A DNA stretch of 64,000 nucleotides from Dentipellis sp. KUC8613 (Eukaryota; Basidiomycota; Agaricomycetes; Russulales; Hericiaceae). The position numbers and the translations under genes were made by a program. Position 1 is the stretch's first letter; each line of letters begins with the position of its first letter. Under the pieces are notes generated by a model. It did no database searches. It was not told where the DNA came from and worked only from the letters and a program-made list of their open reading frames with translations. The stretch spans positions 620,001-684,000 of the forward strand of contig NSJX01000006.1 of the NCBI GenBank assembly GCA_002286715.1, given 5' to 3'. Below are positions 24,401-37,733 of the stretch, piece after piece.

Positions 24401-25318
24401 TAGGCGGTGTCCTAGCTGCTTTGGAGGCTACAAGCGCTGGAGCTGCAGAGGAAAGCACTGCGCTGTTGCTGGTTGCCCTTTGATTAAGAGCCTGAGGACG
24501 GACGACCGGCTGAGGTTTGATGGGAGCAGCGGTAGGTGGTAGAACGACTTTGGATGTAGAAGCTACCTGCATCTCTTCGTTTGGAGGCAAGATGGGTGAA
24601 GAGCGTGCTAGGGTCGATGACCTCATACTATGGCCTGGAGAATTGTGTGCACGGTCGACCGCAGTAGCATCGGAATCGTTGCCGCCGTCCGCCTTCGGAT
24701 TGTCAGGTATATTAGTTTCTGCAGGTGTCACGAACCAGTCAAAGTCGTCTGCTTTTGGTCCTTCGAGAACACTTGTCTTATTTGTCTGTGCATTCTTCTT
24801 CCCTTTCCCGCCTACGGGTCAAGATTAGATGTACACCCAGGTGCGCAGATGGCTACCAGCAGCTTACCAGGCCAGAAGCTATACAGTTTATTCGTATCCT
24901 GCTGGGATCCTGGCCGCCGGACAATCTGCACGGATACACCCTTCGAGTATTTCAGTTGGTACGGAAGCACACCAGCATCCGGGGCCTTCTTCAACTTCAC
25001 GACTTCGACGCCCTTCAGAGCGAGACGGATTTCATCGCCCACCATCAGGACCAAGCGTGTTACCCAATTGCCTGAGAGTTCAACGTGGATCCTCTGAGGC
25101 CCATTCAGTCCATGGCGTCCGGCCGAGTTCTCTCCACACAGTTCCAGCCTGAACATGCGGGTTTTCATAAAGAAGATCTTCCCGAGGATGAAGCCGGTCT
25201 CGTCGTCATTGTGCAGCTCGTCAGGGACCTGTCGCTCGTTGGCGAACAGAACGTCGGCTGGCGTGGTCTTTTGTCGTTTTCCATTTCGCGTGTCGTCAAC
25301 GTCGGCGGAGCGTTTCAT
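21417..25318 (-). CDS. POT1: Telomere single-strand binding protein POT1
   Basis: POT1 binds the telomeric G-rich overhang and protects chromosome ends. I chose ATG 25318 (MKRSADVDD, good context); the in-frame ATG at 25432 would add 38 residues and leave only 55 bp to the divergent TAP42. The order is: an N-terminal segment with beta-strand pattern (about 24890-25220), a long Ala/Ser/Pro linker (23880-24790), and the first OB fold of Telo_bind type (about 23370-23830, KMVSVIGVC...GDVVILRML). Next are two related OB folds: 22644-23005 (VLQGFMNNGNPYTIYVTDYT) and about 22155-22500 (VLHSIYDPKGFSEVFVTDYT). The last is a zinc-type OB with LCKKCHNK and CVACND (21780-21930), like human POT1 OB3. The tail ends at 21417. 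The duplicated middle OB is unusual. Exon joins between 22500 and 22650 are uncertain. Confidence 0.87.
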
Positions 25319-25487
25319 GGTGAGGGCGGTGAGGAGGAAGTCGGCGTCCGCGGCGTCGAGCGCCAAGCTGAAGATCGACGCGTCGAATTCACCGTCGCGG
25401 TCACGGTCAATACGCGCGCATCGAGACCCCAAAGACCCGCATTGGACGCGACGACAAGTACTGGTGGCCTTTTGACACCCCTACGTC

Positions 25488-26893
25488 ATGGATTCTCTTC
25501 CTGCGCTATTCCACCGTGCACTCACGGCAGCAGCTAAGGCTTCCAACTTACCCACAATTCAGGATGCTACTCAGGTAAGTACGTATTTCCTGGAAATATA
25601 TGCAGCTTCTTGACCTCTCTTTATTCCTCAGGAAATAGTAACTTCAGCGCTGAAAGATCTTCGGAACGTGAACAAGCGAGTCACGGATCTCTCGCTGTTT
25701 AGCCCAAACGAAACATTGGAGGATATATCGACGCGTGATCTCGTCTACTTGCTTGTCCCGTATGTTATTGCCGATGTTGAGGGTAGAGTAAGGACCACAG
25801 ATATTGAAGATCGTCTGGTGCATCTCCGCGAGCAGCAGGCAAGTCTCTCTTCATAATCGTATTTTGGCAACGACCAACCAAGGCCTTTAGACCAATTTCA
25901 GGAAATTCTCCTCGGAACTGGAGCAATACAACACTGTTCCAGAAACGGAGCGAGAACTGTATGGCAAGAGAGCTTCAGTCATCGCAGACCCCGCGAAGCG
26001 GAGGGAAACCAAGATCAAGCAGTACCAGAAAGAGAAAGAGTTGCGCACCAAAATTGAGGTAGGTCATACCTACATTGCGAAGTCTTTGGATACCGACACA
26101 CTGCTCAGGCTATTCGGAAACGCCGTCATGTTGCTACCACATCTGCAGACGATTCCCCTACTGATTTCGACCTGATTGCCTCACTGCTACCTGAGCCGAC
26201 CTCTTCATCTACTGAGGAAGAAGATCAGGATACAGAGGATATCTTGCGTGATGCTACACTCCTGCTACTACGACTCTTCTACACACAGACACACGGCCAG
26301 CTAGAGAGCATCGACCAAGAATTGGAACTTCTGCAAAACGCGCCTCCTCCGGTACCGCAGCCGCCGGTAGACGCGAGTCGAGAAGGCACTGATTGGCGTC
26401 TGGATCAGCCGAGGTTAGACGATCCGAGAGCGCCAATCTTGGATTCGGCGGGAAAGGTAAATTACATAGTTGTGTATCCTTCGAAGAATAAGCTTATCAA
26501 CAACTCGTCAGCCACTCCGTCCTTTCACTATTCTCCCTTCAGGAGCGGCGGACCGGGCGCGCCTGCAGCAACAGGTATTCCAAGCGGACCACCGGTTGCC
26601 GAGCATGACCATCGACGAGTATCTCGAGATCGAACGTCAACGCGGGAACATCATTACCGGTGGCGGGTAAGACACTCTGTCCTGCATGTCATCATGAAGC
26701 TGACGCCCATTACTTTAGGCCACAATCGGAGGCCGAGCCCACGTCCAAAGAGCAGCTTGCACTGGATGCCGAGCAAGACGGCACAATATTCGGAGACCAA
26801 AAGGAGGAAGAGAGAAGGCAGAAGGATGAGAACTGGGCCAGATATACCGATGTCAACCCGAAAGGCGCCGGCAACACAATGAATAGAGGTTGA
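25488..26893 (+). CDS. TAP42: TAP42-like regulator of type 2A phosphatases
   Basis: TAP42/alpha4 binds the catalytic subunits of PP2A-type phosphatases downstream of TOR. The spliced protein is almost wholly helical. It begins MDSLPALFHRALTAAAK, contains DLVYLLVPYVIADVEGRV, and has the basic PAKRRETKIKQYQKEKEL phosphatase-contact region (about 25990-26040). It ends with the family C-terminal signature: MTIDEYLEIERQRG near 26600, then the acidic/basic EEERRQKDENWARYTDVNPKG-type tail before TGA 26891-26893. Six or so short introns. The promoter is shared with POT1 (about 170 bp), and an ACGCGT lies at 25378-25383. Confidence 0.92.
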
Positions 26894-27121
26894 GTAGTAA
26901 TGCATCTGTTTGAAAACAAACAATTGGCTGTAGCAGTACTCCATGTAAACATACCTTTCTCATGTAACTCTCTGACGGAACCTAGAATTGTCTTTACTGG
27001 TCGTGACAGAGGCATTATGTTCATGAAATGAGATGGTATATACTTCGGACAGCAGACGCCGCCTATGAAACCGAAGGGCGCTCATAAACCACCGATGAAG
27101 CGAAGAACGAGACATGCCAAA

Positions 27122-28075
<954 letters not shown>

Positions 28076-28474
28076 GGCGGTAGCGTCGAAGGGACTTGCT
28101 CGAGGTGTAGGAAAGAGAATGAATGCACAAGGTTACGCGTACCGACCGGAACAGAGCAAACGTCTATGAGTAAGGCAGCAGCATATGGACGCAGACACCT
28201 GGCCCTCGGAGCGCATTGTTTGTGCGTATGTATCCCCCCGCTCGCCCGGTCCCGCCGCTCCGTCTCGCGACTCTCGCGTGCTTCACGCCGTCCCGAATCC
28301 AAAGCAAATTTGCGTGTCCCGCCCGACATGAACTGCTCGTCGTGCACGTTCTGAACACCCGAACGTTGACGCTGACTCCAGCAGGCCAGGTATATTGAGC
28401 GGCAGGATAATACGTTCACCCGGACTTTCAATATCTTATTCGCATCGGGAACATATTCCTCTCACATACGCACC
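28076..28474. other. Divergent intergenic region, YPT6 and MTHFR promoters
   Basis: This is 399 bp between two start codons. It is GC-rich, with pyrimidine-rich patches near the MTHFR side (CTCACATACGCACC before ATG). I see no recognised box beyond that. Confidence 0.45.
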
Positions 28475-30853
28475 ATGAAGCTCGCAGAGAAATTCGCGTC
28501 GTCCGAGCGGCCGTTCTACACGCTCGAATTCTTCCCGCCCAGGACCGATCAGGTCAGTCGTGAGCACCGTTCTGGAAAACTTTGTAGATCGACGGTTCGT
28601 CTAGGGATTCGGCAACTTGATCTCTCGAATCTCCCGCCTGGCCGAACTCAAACCAATAGGCGTGAGCATAACATGGGGCGCCGGTGGATCGACGAGAGCA
28701 CGGTCGCTTGAGCTGGCAGCCGTCACGCAAAAGGATCTTGGTCTGGACACGATTGTCCATGTAACATGCACCAATATGGAGATGGGCGTGGTAGATGAGA
28801 CGCTCAGGGTATGCCGTTTTCAGGATGTGAATTCCGGCGGCGATATAACTTCCGGGTCTTTCTTAGGCAGTGAAGGATAGTGGGGTTCAGACGATTCTTG
28901 CTCTGCGGGGCGGTGAGCAAAATTCGTCCGTCATTTAGGCGTCCTCTAATTTTCAATCAGATCCACCCAGAGGAAAAGAATCCTGGATTCCCACCGATCC
29001 TCGCTTCGACCATGCCATCGACTTGGTGAAATACATCCGCGCGCATCCCGAGTTCTCAGACTGGTTTTCCATCGGTGTAGCAGGTGATTAAGGCGCATTA
29101 CTCCTCTTCAACGCGTCTCATTCCATTTTTCAGCCTACCCGGACGGACACAGCGACCATGTACTCACAGAAGACGAGGAACTTGGCTACCTGAAGGATAA
29201 GGTTGACGCCGGCGCGGACTTTATCATCACCCAGCTCTTCTATGACGTCGACAATTTCCTTCGATGGGAGGGCAAAGTGCGCGAGCGAGGTGAGTTCGCT
29301 GGATGTCCTTTGCAGCCAGATTTCTGATATGTAGACAGGAATCAAGGTCCCCATTATCCCGGGAATCATGCCCATCCAAACGTACGCGTCCTTCCTCCGA
29401 TTGACGAAGCTGTGTGGGACGAGCATTCCCCCATTCTTAGAGAAGGACCTTGACGCCATCAAGGTGAGTTCCAGTCTTGTCTCCTCGGTGTCCCTCTTCT
29501 CACGCGGTTGTATAGCACGACGATGCTAAAGTCAAGGATTACGGCGTCTCACTAGCAATCAGTATGGTCAAGCGGCTGGTCAACGAAGGTGGCATCCGCG
29601 GGTTCCACTTCTGCACGCTCAACCTAGAGAAAAGCGTGCAGCGCATCATCGAAAGTCTCGACTGGGCACAAGCACCGTCGATCAACCAAACTCCAAACAG
29701 ACTCATCGCGGTACAGTACTTTGTCAGACCTCCCCGACTGCGGCTGACATGAGCACAGGATACGCCGGGAGTGGTGGAGTCTGCTTCGAACGACCCTGCG
29801 CATACGGTGACACCTGCGACCGCGACAACATCGGCTACGAGCGGGCTTGCCATGCATGCGGCTCGAGAAGGCGAGATCGGAAAAGGAGAAGCGAACAGTG
29901 CCGCGACGTGGGACGAGTTCCCTAATGGCCGTTTCGGAGACGTGAACAGTCCCGCATTCGGTAGCCAAGATCTCTGGGGAGGCTTCAGCAGCTTGGTCAG
30001 TCTCCAGTCTATGTCACTCAATATTTACTTGTGCTGACTTTCGTGATCATGACTAGCATTCATCGACCCTATCGCAATGGCCCCGCCCGAAATCCGTCGC
30101 CGACATCACCGACATCTGCATGCGTTTCCTCACCTCCGAAACCACCTCCTATCCATTCTCCCCCTCGCCGTTGTCTACAGAATCTCAAAGGATCTTGCCG
30201 CAGCTCAAGCGGTTGGCTCGTCTGGGCTGGTGGTCAGTCGGCTCGCAGCCAGCAGTCGATGGCGAGCCCTCAGAGGACCCTGTGATTGGATGGGGCCCGA
30301 CAGGAGGCTATGTCTTCCAGAAGCCATTCATCGAGTTCTTTGCGGATGAAGATGTGGTGAAGCGACTAGAGAAGAAAGTTAAAGAGAAGGGTAAGGGCTG
30401 GGTTGACTATCTTGCGGCGAACTTCGAGGTATGTCCTTGCTGCGCCTGGGGAGATGGACAGGATAGTGACAGGCGGCCCATAGGGTGGCTTCAAATCTAA
30501 TGTTCAAGAGGGGCAGAGAAATGCGGTGACTTGGGGTGTCTTCCCCGGCCAGGAGATCATCCAGTCGACCATCATAGAGCAGGAATCGTTCCTCACTTGG
30601 AAGGCATGTCACCTCCTTACATTCAGGCCACTGTCGACTAACTCTCTCCGTCTCGTAGGAGGAAGCCTTCTCGATATGGACCGAATGGGCCTCGCTGTAT
30701 CCGCCAAAGTCCCAGGAACGGGAACTCCTGGAAGGCATCCGCAACAGCCGATGGCTCATCAACGTTACACACCATGACTACAAGGATCCCGAAGGCCTGT
30801 GGAACTTCCTGTTCGAGGATACCCCAGAGGCCCCGGGGTCTGGTGAACAATGA
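28475..30853 (+). CDS. Methylenetetrahydrofolate reductase (MET12/MET13 family)
   Basis: MTHFR reduces 5,10-methylene-THF to 5-methyl-THF for methionine synthesis, using FAD. The N-terminal barrel shows FYTLEFFPPRT with the catalytic Glu, ITWGAGGST, ILALRGDPP (FAD contact), and AYPDGHSDH. It continues ADFIITQLFYDVDNFLRW and GFHFCTLNLEKSVQRI. A linker with ATWDEFPNGRFGD leads to the eukaryotic C-terminal domain (30080-30853; GWWSVGSQPAVDGE, FGWGP-like IGWGPTGGYVFQKPF, VTWGVFPGQEIIQ, INVTHHDYKDP). The WDEFPNGRFGD linker looks closer to yeast MET12 than MET13, but I cannot settle that by eye. About nine introns; the small AATTTTCAATCAG-type ones are all near 50 nt. Confidence 0.93.
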
Positions 30854-31175
30854 TTTGAATGGGGAGATCTAGGTGAAGCCACAGTGCAGCGATCTGTAAA
30901 AGATATCATCGGTTTGAAGCATGTAACTGTAGAAGTGTACACATCATAGCAACTTTTGCACACTCTTGAACTCTGAATCATGGGCTGAAAGCGTTGGGTT
31001 TGGGAGGGCTTTGGATCAAACGCGCGCATTGCCAGCTTGAGTGCCCGCCGGAGACGCGTCGCGTCACAGTGTGACTGACCGCACCTGCTGCCGCCCAGAA
31101 GTCTGGGTCAACTTGCAGCACTGGGTCTCCTCCTCGCTGCAGTGCGCACAAGTCTCACACCGTCGACACACCGAA
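30854..31175 (+). promoter_or_regulatory. Upstream region of APC15-like gene with an extended MCB box
   Basis: ACGCGTCGCGTCAC at 31054-31067 is identical over 14 nt to the box between the DNMT1-like gene and MCM7. It lies about 110 bp upstream of the APC15-like start. The rest of the region is the MTHFR 3' UTR and unremarkable DNA. Confidence 0.4.
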
Positions 31176-31777
31176 ATGTCAGTCGCAACACCCACCGTCA
31201 TTCCGCGACCGCCAATATTTCCACGACTCCTCCCCAAACCCCCACAGCCGCACCCCATTCCACTAGACCGCTCCGGCCGATGGGCCGAGCGCGTGTACCC
31301 GCGACGGGATCTCGCGCAAGAGATGGATGATTTGAGCGACGAGGAGAATGAGCTGGAAGATATTGTATGTGGTCCACTTTCTATGAAGTCCACTGAACAC
31401 ATTCAACGGGATGTTTGATGTTGGCAGACACTCGATATCAAGAACCGAGGCTATAACAGCATGATACCCATTGGCAAGATGTTCACGCAGTACGAGGAGA
31501 AGAACGACGTGCGTTACTTCATCTTTACACCAGCCTTATCTCATCCTTTGTGACCATTCAGGCGGACGACGGTTCGGAAGGAGACGACTCACGTTCATCA
31601 CACCCCGACTCCCAAGGCTCGGCGTCAGAAGAGGAAGGCGACGAATCGGAAGAGGAGGAAGAGGGCGGGGATCTCGATGCGGACATGGAAGACATGGATG
31701 AGGAGCCGGGTAATATGACTGCTGAGACTGACCCTGACGATATGGACGATGGAGAGGCTGACTTCTACGACGCCTAG
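31176..31777 (+). CDS. Probable anaphase-promoting complex subunit APC15/Mnd2-like
   Basis: A small protein of about 155 residues. The first part is Pro-rich with PPIFPRLLPKP, then a helical acidic/basic stretch DLAQEMDDLSDEENELEDI. A short conserved-looking core follows, NRGYNSMIPIGKMFTQYEE, and then an extremely acidic tail of Asp/Glu/Ser (31560-31775). The order of Pro-rich start, ordered IPIGK motif and long acidic tail resembles APC15, which resets the mitotic checkpoint complex on the APC/C. The family is poorly conserved, so this is a tentative match. Two introns of about 55-60 nt are placed so that the frame stays open. Confidence 0.5.
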
Positions 31778-31989
31778 CATCCGCGAGGCAGGATTCTGCA
31801 GCACCATGGACTATGTATCATATACCATCATGTATTCGATTCCGAGCATAATGTATTTTCTGACCCAGATTTCAGATGAGTCCAACGCAGACAAACAAAT
31901 GCATAGATCGTCGTCTCATCATGAGCAATTAATAAATCTACGTCCGTCCTATCCTACAGCCACCCCACCTCTCCGGTAATACAAGACGT

Positions 31990-34238
31990 TCAGCCAATAT
32001 CCTGCGCATCTGCAGTCGCGGTCAAAATCCCGCGACTGTGCCCGTTCTTCAGATGGCGGTTCCGCACGGCCAGCGGTCGCACCCACAGTCGGACAAGTCC
32101 AAACTTGTTCGCTGTGACAAGCGCTCTGGGCAAGAACGTAATGGCGGTGAGGAGGTCCCCGTCGAGCTGCTTGACCTGTATCCATCGTTAGCAAAGATAT
32201 GAATAACAAACGCGCTAATCTCATAGTAACGCACCAATACAGGCTGGACGACGGCGACTTCGTTTCGTGAGGGTGCAGGGTGGTAACGGGTCAGCGGCCC
32301 TTCGGTGCCGGGAGGTGGCAGGTGGAACGTGGAGCGATCAGCAGTGCCTTGTCTTCGCAGAGCAAGCGAGTACGTTGACGCCATTGACATCCGCTGTTGA
32401 TGGGCAGCTTGGTATTTTGGACGATGGAGGATACCGCTTGAGAAATCCCACTACACGATCGGTGAGCGACTGTCTCCGGAAGAGCAGGAATCACCGACAA
32501 GGATCAGTTTGTTGTCTTCGCCTACGCTGCCGAAACGATATGTCCTGCCGTCGCAGCGGACATCGTCGAAAGCGAGGCCTGATACGAATGAAGAGTGTCC
32601 TTGGCATCGAGCAATGACTCGTTGTTCCCAGGGAGAATATATGTTCACAAGATCGTCTTGACCCCCAGTCTGCGTTTGCCAATCTTCAGCATCGCCATCT
32701 TCTGTGGATGAGTAGTGACTTACGATGATGAACCGGCCATCAGGGGACCATGCGACACATGTGAGCGAACCAAAGTACGCTGCGTAGCAGTCCACGAGCC
32801 TTCGTTCGAGTTCAGGGACCAGTATCAAGGGTTGCAGAAGAGACTTACTGCTCTGCTAATGCGTCAATGACTCGCAAACACCCGTCTTCAGATATAGCAG
32901 CGACATATTTCACGTCCGGGGAGAATACAAAATCTTGCGTGAGGTAATTCATGTTCACTTGTCAATCCTCCGGTGTATGCGTATATGACCGCGACTTACC
33001 AAGTATGCTCCGCTTCGAGACTTTCCAGTGACTTACGGGGTTCTTGGCAGTTTTGTCCTTCTCCCCGCGTCCGCCGGTACCCGCGACGCCAGATGCAGCC
33101 TGTGCCGGGTGCCATGGAGGCATAGTCACGAAGATACTGTCCAGATGGTTCCATTCTTGGCGAGCGGAAGCATCTGGTGTCGAAGGCGAGGGAGGGACAC
33201 CATTCGTAGGAGGTGCTGAGGGTTGTTGTGGGGTGAAGGAGCCGTCTTCGCGCTCTTTATCGTAGACGATGATGCTCCCATCGGCATGGGATACAAGGAA
33301 GAGATTCGGTGAGGAAGGAACCCATCGAACAGCGGTGCAGGGAGAGTTGGATATTCGACCCTAGTGTGGTTCAGCAAGGCAGAAGCGGGAACATGGCAAG
33401 GAGGATCTTGCCTGCTTGTTCAATCGGCAATATCGCGATGATATGGGATCTACAAGCCATGAGCAGGGGCTTCAGAGGCGCACACAGTGAATGCCTCACC
33501 GAACCATACGAGGTCGCCGGTGTGAAAACCAATAATAATATCGATTCGTTCATGAGATATCGTCGCTTGATTTACATCATGACATGTAGGATAAGCAGAG
33601 AAAGAGATTCGTGACAGAGCATCCTGAACCGCATCTAAGTACCGGCTCGGAAGGAGACGGGAAGACAGGCTCACCTTGGCTTTCACACCGGCTTCTGCCC
33701 AATAAAAGCTCTTTGCAGAGTTATAGAATAAATACGTGGCATCGCCTTGCTTGGCCTGCAGGGCCTGCTTCAAGCCCTCTACGCTGTGCAGTCGAGTAAT
33801 GAAGGTGGACGATGTGGTGCGCATGTTATGCTTCGGACGTGACATCGTCTTCCGCTTGGTGGCAGTCGGGTGGTGGTGAGCAAACAGTCCATGGTGTTGA
33901 TCATGTTGTACGATGGGGGACGAGGTGGAGGTGTCCTGCGCATTGGACGGGTCGGGCGAGTTGCCCTCGTCCGGAGTCTCGCTGCTCGAGACGCTGACGC
34001 CATCCTCCTTCTCCTTCGGCTGATTTCCCCTCTCCTTCCAGAACTCCTTGCTGCCTCCGAGAAGTTGTGTGAGGCCAGGACCTCCCCCGCCTTTCTGGAC
34101 CGGGAATCGCACGACCGCGCTGGAGAGCCGGGTAGGGTATATGGGCGGGGCGCCATTGGCAATTACCGGGATCGGCTTGAAGTCTTCGGTGACGGAGTAG
34201 ACGCCTTCGGGCGCGACGAAGGTCGAGTCGTTCTCCAT
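31990..34238 (-). CDS. WDR20/CreC-like WD40 protein
   Basis: The family partners ubiquitin proteases: in Aspergillus CreC with CreB in carbon catabolite repression, in animals WDR20 with USP12/46. ATG 34236-34238 starts MENDSTFVAPEGVYSVTEDF. A Ser/Pro-rich stretch (33850-34110) precedes WD repeats. Diagnostic text is ISFSAYPTCH-type entry, DIIIGFHTGDLVWFDP, VRWVPSSPNLFLVSHADGSI plus VYDKERED, then [40 protein letters not shown] and GHSSFVSGLAFD. The HADG/KERED pair is typical of CreC/WDR20. The final exon ends TATADAQDIG at 31990. About seven introns, all short. It is divergent from the BCKDH E1-beta gene (204 bp). Confidence 0.85.
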
Positions 34239-34442
34239 AGTCTGTGCCCGACGCGTTGCGGGTCGTTGGAGGAGAAAGCAACAAGGCGCGGATGATCTGA
34301 GAGTGGTGATGCTGAGAGGCAGCTATTGAACTAAGCTACGGGGTCACGGTACGATCGCGCCAAGTCGACAAGTCTGCAGGCGCGTCAAGCGCTCCGGGTC
34401 ATCAACTCTGTTACCCCGGATCTTGACTCTTTCTCCCCAACC

Positions 34443-36135
34443 ATGATCTCCCCGCATTCCCTCGCGGCCACCCACGCAGCGAAGAGGCGGATTTCTGCTC
34501 ATGTGCGCGTTTTTTCTTTGTCTCTGCGATCGGGCCGTTAATAAAGGGTACAGACGAGAGTGCTCTGCGGCGCGCGGCGCACGGAGTCTACCAAAGCAGA
34601 GCCCCCGCCCGCGGGAGGGCATTTGCCTGGTATAGCAACGTCGAAGTTGCTTCGGATGACGCGGGACGCCGCTATACGTACACCTGGCATTTCTTGGAAG
34701 GATGACGAAGGAGGGGCTCCCACTAGGGAATTTGGAGGAAGGGAAACGAGGAAGATGAATGTATACCAGGCTGTTCGGGATGCTATGAGGTATTGCGATT
34801 TCACGATCGTTTTTTTCGGGCTCATGTCGATGTATGTTAGCATTGCTCTCATGAAGGACGACAATGCGGTGGTCTTCGGTGAAGACGTCGCCTTTGGAGG
34901 CGTGTTCCGGTGCACCATGGTACGTGACCGTAAGCGCACGAAATATACAACCCGCTAAATTCTCTCGGGCTTCTAGGGATTGGCCGAGGAGTTCGGTATG
35001 TAACTAGTATGACATACCACTCGACTGAATGAATGAATGAATGCTTTATTGACAGGCCGAGAGCGTGTTTTCAACACGCCACTAACCGAGCAGGGCATAG
35101 CTGGTTTCGGTATCGGCCTTGCAGCCATGGGTCATACCGCAATTGCAGAAATCCAATTCGCAGATTATATATTCCCTGCGTTTGACCAGGTGTGCGGTTA
35201 CGCGTTTTCCTCCTCTGTTCTTTGTTCAATCTTTCACAGCTCGTCAATGAAGCCGCAAAATACCGGTATCGCAGTGGCGGTCAATTCAATGTCGGCGGTC
35301 TGACTGTGCGGACGCCGACGATGTCCGTAGGACATGGTGGTCTTTACCACTCGCAAAGTCCAGAAGGGTTCTTCATGGGCGCGTCAGGGTTGAAGGTAAA
35401 TTCATTGAAGCTTCCTGGTTCGTAACCTTATTGAGTCGGTGTTAGGTCGTGATACCCCGTTCTCCTATACAAGCCAAAGGCCTTCTGCTCTCGTCAATAC
35501 GAGATCCAAATCCTGTTATCTTCATGGAACCAAAGATCCTATACCGGTCTGCGAGTGAGTGTTTGCCTCTCCCACGCGGCGAGGCAATCTCTGACGCCTG
35601 ATATAGTCGAGCAGGTCCCAATCGACGACTTTGAGCTCCCTCTTGGGCGAGCTGAGATCGTGTCTCCTGGGAACGATCTCACCCTTTTGACCTGGGGCAC
35701 ACCCGTCTACCACTGCGAAACTGCCCTCTCGATGCTCGCGGACCCGCCCGCGCAGCTTGCACCACACGTTCCCAGCGCTCTCCGCACAGCAAAGATCGAA
35801 CTCATTGACCTGCGCACCATCCTCCCCTGGGACGTCGAAACGGTCGTGGCCAGTGTCCAACGAACCGGCCGACTCGTCATCGTGCACGAGGCGAGTCGGA
35901 CGGCCGGTGTGGGTGCGGAGATTGCGGCTGAGGTGCAGAAGAAGGCGTTCCTGAAGCTCAATGCGCCGGTACGCAGGGTGACGGGATGGGAGTACGTATT
36001 TTACAATTCAATTGCCGAGAAGGGTATACTGATTATATTTGCTACAGTACGCCTGTGGGTCTACAGTACGAGAAGTTCTATATGCCGGATGCTGTTAGGA
36101 TATTGGATTCTATCGTGGAGACATTAACATACTAG
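34443..36135 (+). CDS. Branched-chain 2-oxoacid dehydrogenase E1 beta subunit, mitochondrial
   Basis: This is the thiamine-diphosphate E1 beta chain of the mitochondrial complex that oxidises leucine, isoleucine and valine oxoacids. The core reads [50 protein letters not shown], and [26 protein letters not shown] across an intron. It continues [37 protein letters not shown], and [10 protein letters not shown]. The end exon (36052-36135) reads [13 protein letters not shown] place the start at ATG 34443: it gives a basic Ser/Arg-rich presequence ([20 protein letters not shown]) and splices with a short intron into the core. The first exon is the least sure part; ATG 34560 is the alternative. 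A (TGAA)4 tract lies in the intron near 35029-35044. Confidence 0.87.
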
Positions 36136-36255
36136 CATACTAGTTGTGTAAGACATCTAATTACGAGCGAATTAAGGAGCATTTGGAAGAAGAAATACTT
36201 ATGTTGGGTCTACGGAATACGGACGGAACCCTCTACAGGGTCAACGAATTAGCGC

Positions 36256-37563
36256 TTAGCGGCGGACCAGGATCTTCCAACGCGTCAGCATTCTGATTTT
36301 CAGTAATGCCGCTTCCCAACGCAGACACAGCACTTCCTCTCGCCATTGCTCAAGAGTATGGTTATCCAAAAACTCCGAACGCATTCCGGGGTCATGCTCT
36401 AGCCTTGTCGCTGTGACATCAAGGGCCTTCGCGTGCGCGCTTGAGATGTTTGCGACAGACGCTATTGTCAATGGTGCATCTCCGGAACTCAAGAGCCCTA
36501 TGACTTCTGACAGTGATGCCGAGAGCACCACCGAAGTGCGAGAAAGGGTGTCGCGCTGCTGAAGCTTAGAGTTGATGTGAGGGCGACGAGGGAGGAAAGG
36601 CACGGCTGCTAGGGCAAAGGAAGCGTCGAAGATAGAGCTTGTAGATTGGTGAGTAGCCAGCTCAAGAGAGGCCAGAGAGTTTGCCGACAGAGTGAATTGG
36701 AGACGGCGAATGAGAGCCTCAAGACTTCCATGTGGCACGTAGTCTAGATTCAGATTGTATGCGACAAAGCTGCTGGCCAAGGATCGCTCAACGACAGCTC
36801 GATTCTGCAGGCCTTCTGGAGAAAAAGAGGCGTGTTTAGATTGAGCGACGATGAAGAGCTGATAAAAGAGGCGCATATACGCACGAATGTAAACATCCGG
36901 CTAAGTAGAGGGCGCGCGATTATTAGCAGCGGATAAGTTCCACTCTGTTAGAGTGCCCACCTTGAATTCCACAGGAAAATAGTGATCCCTGATCCACCAA
37001 AGAGTTACATTCATCCGGGATTTGAAGTCCACGGCAATCTCTACGTGGCGTCCCAGGATAGTTAACCGACCAGACAGTAGTTCATGAAGAGAAGGTGTAG
37101 GGGTCCGTAGTTCCAGCGTTCCTTCAATCAAGTCTTGCAACAAGCGGCTCAAAGGAATGCGTGTCGCCCGAGTCGGTTTGGATGTTCGCGCAAGAGAGCT
37201 GTAGAAAGGAGGCCAGTGCGAGCATGTCGGTACGAAGACAGTTTGAAGGGCCCGAAGGTACTGAAGGCTCCCATTATCGGCATTTGGGCTTCGCTTAGGT
37301 CTACCAGCAAGCATAAAAGCGACGACGAGGACGACCACGACTGCTGCAGTGATCAAGAAGAGGCGGCCTGGGCGAAATTTCGAAGCCTGGATGAAATCTG
37401 AGAGACTTTGCTGAGAGATGCTACTTTGGATGCGGAGCAGGTGAGGGGTGACATGAGTGGATATCAGAGGTCCCGCTTCCTGTCGTAGGCGACCATAGGC
37501 AGCAGATAGCTCTGCCGCCCTCTGAGTGAGGTGGGATTGAACGGTGCTCGCTGTGAAAAACAT
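36256..37563 (-). CDS. Hypothetical single-pass membrane protein
   Basis: I do not recognise the family. Two exons (intron about 36901-36960) give roughly 405 residues. The N-terminal 70 residues are amphipathic, followed by one strong transmembrane helix (LFLITAAVVVVLVVAFMLAG, about 37310-37370). The remaining 310 residues have helical and strand patterns (FYSSLARTSKPTRATRIPLS; LEIAVDFKSR-type core; EALIRRLQFTLSANSLASLE) without obvious motifs. No signal peptide and no cysteine pattern. Codon use matches the neighbours and both exons are long, so it is probably a real gene. It is divergent from STT4 with 170 bp between starts. Confidence 0.7.
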
Positions 37564-37733
37564 GGAGGTCAGAAGACAAAGAGACGCGCCGTCTGGCGAG
37601 CCACGCGCGCGTCAAACAAAGGTGTACTTGACGTGATACTGCTTACGTGCGTGACCACCGTCATTGGGGATATACACTGTATGCAAGCCAAACCACCTTT
37701 CAACACCACACAAATCTCTTGATATCTATACTC

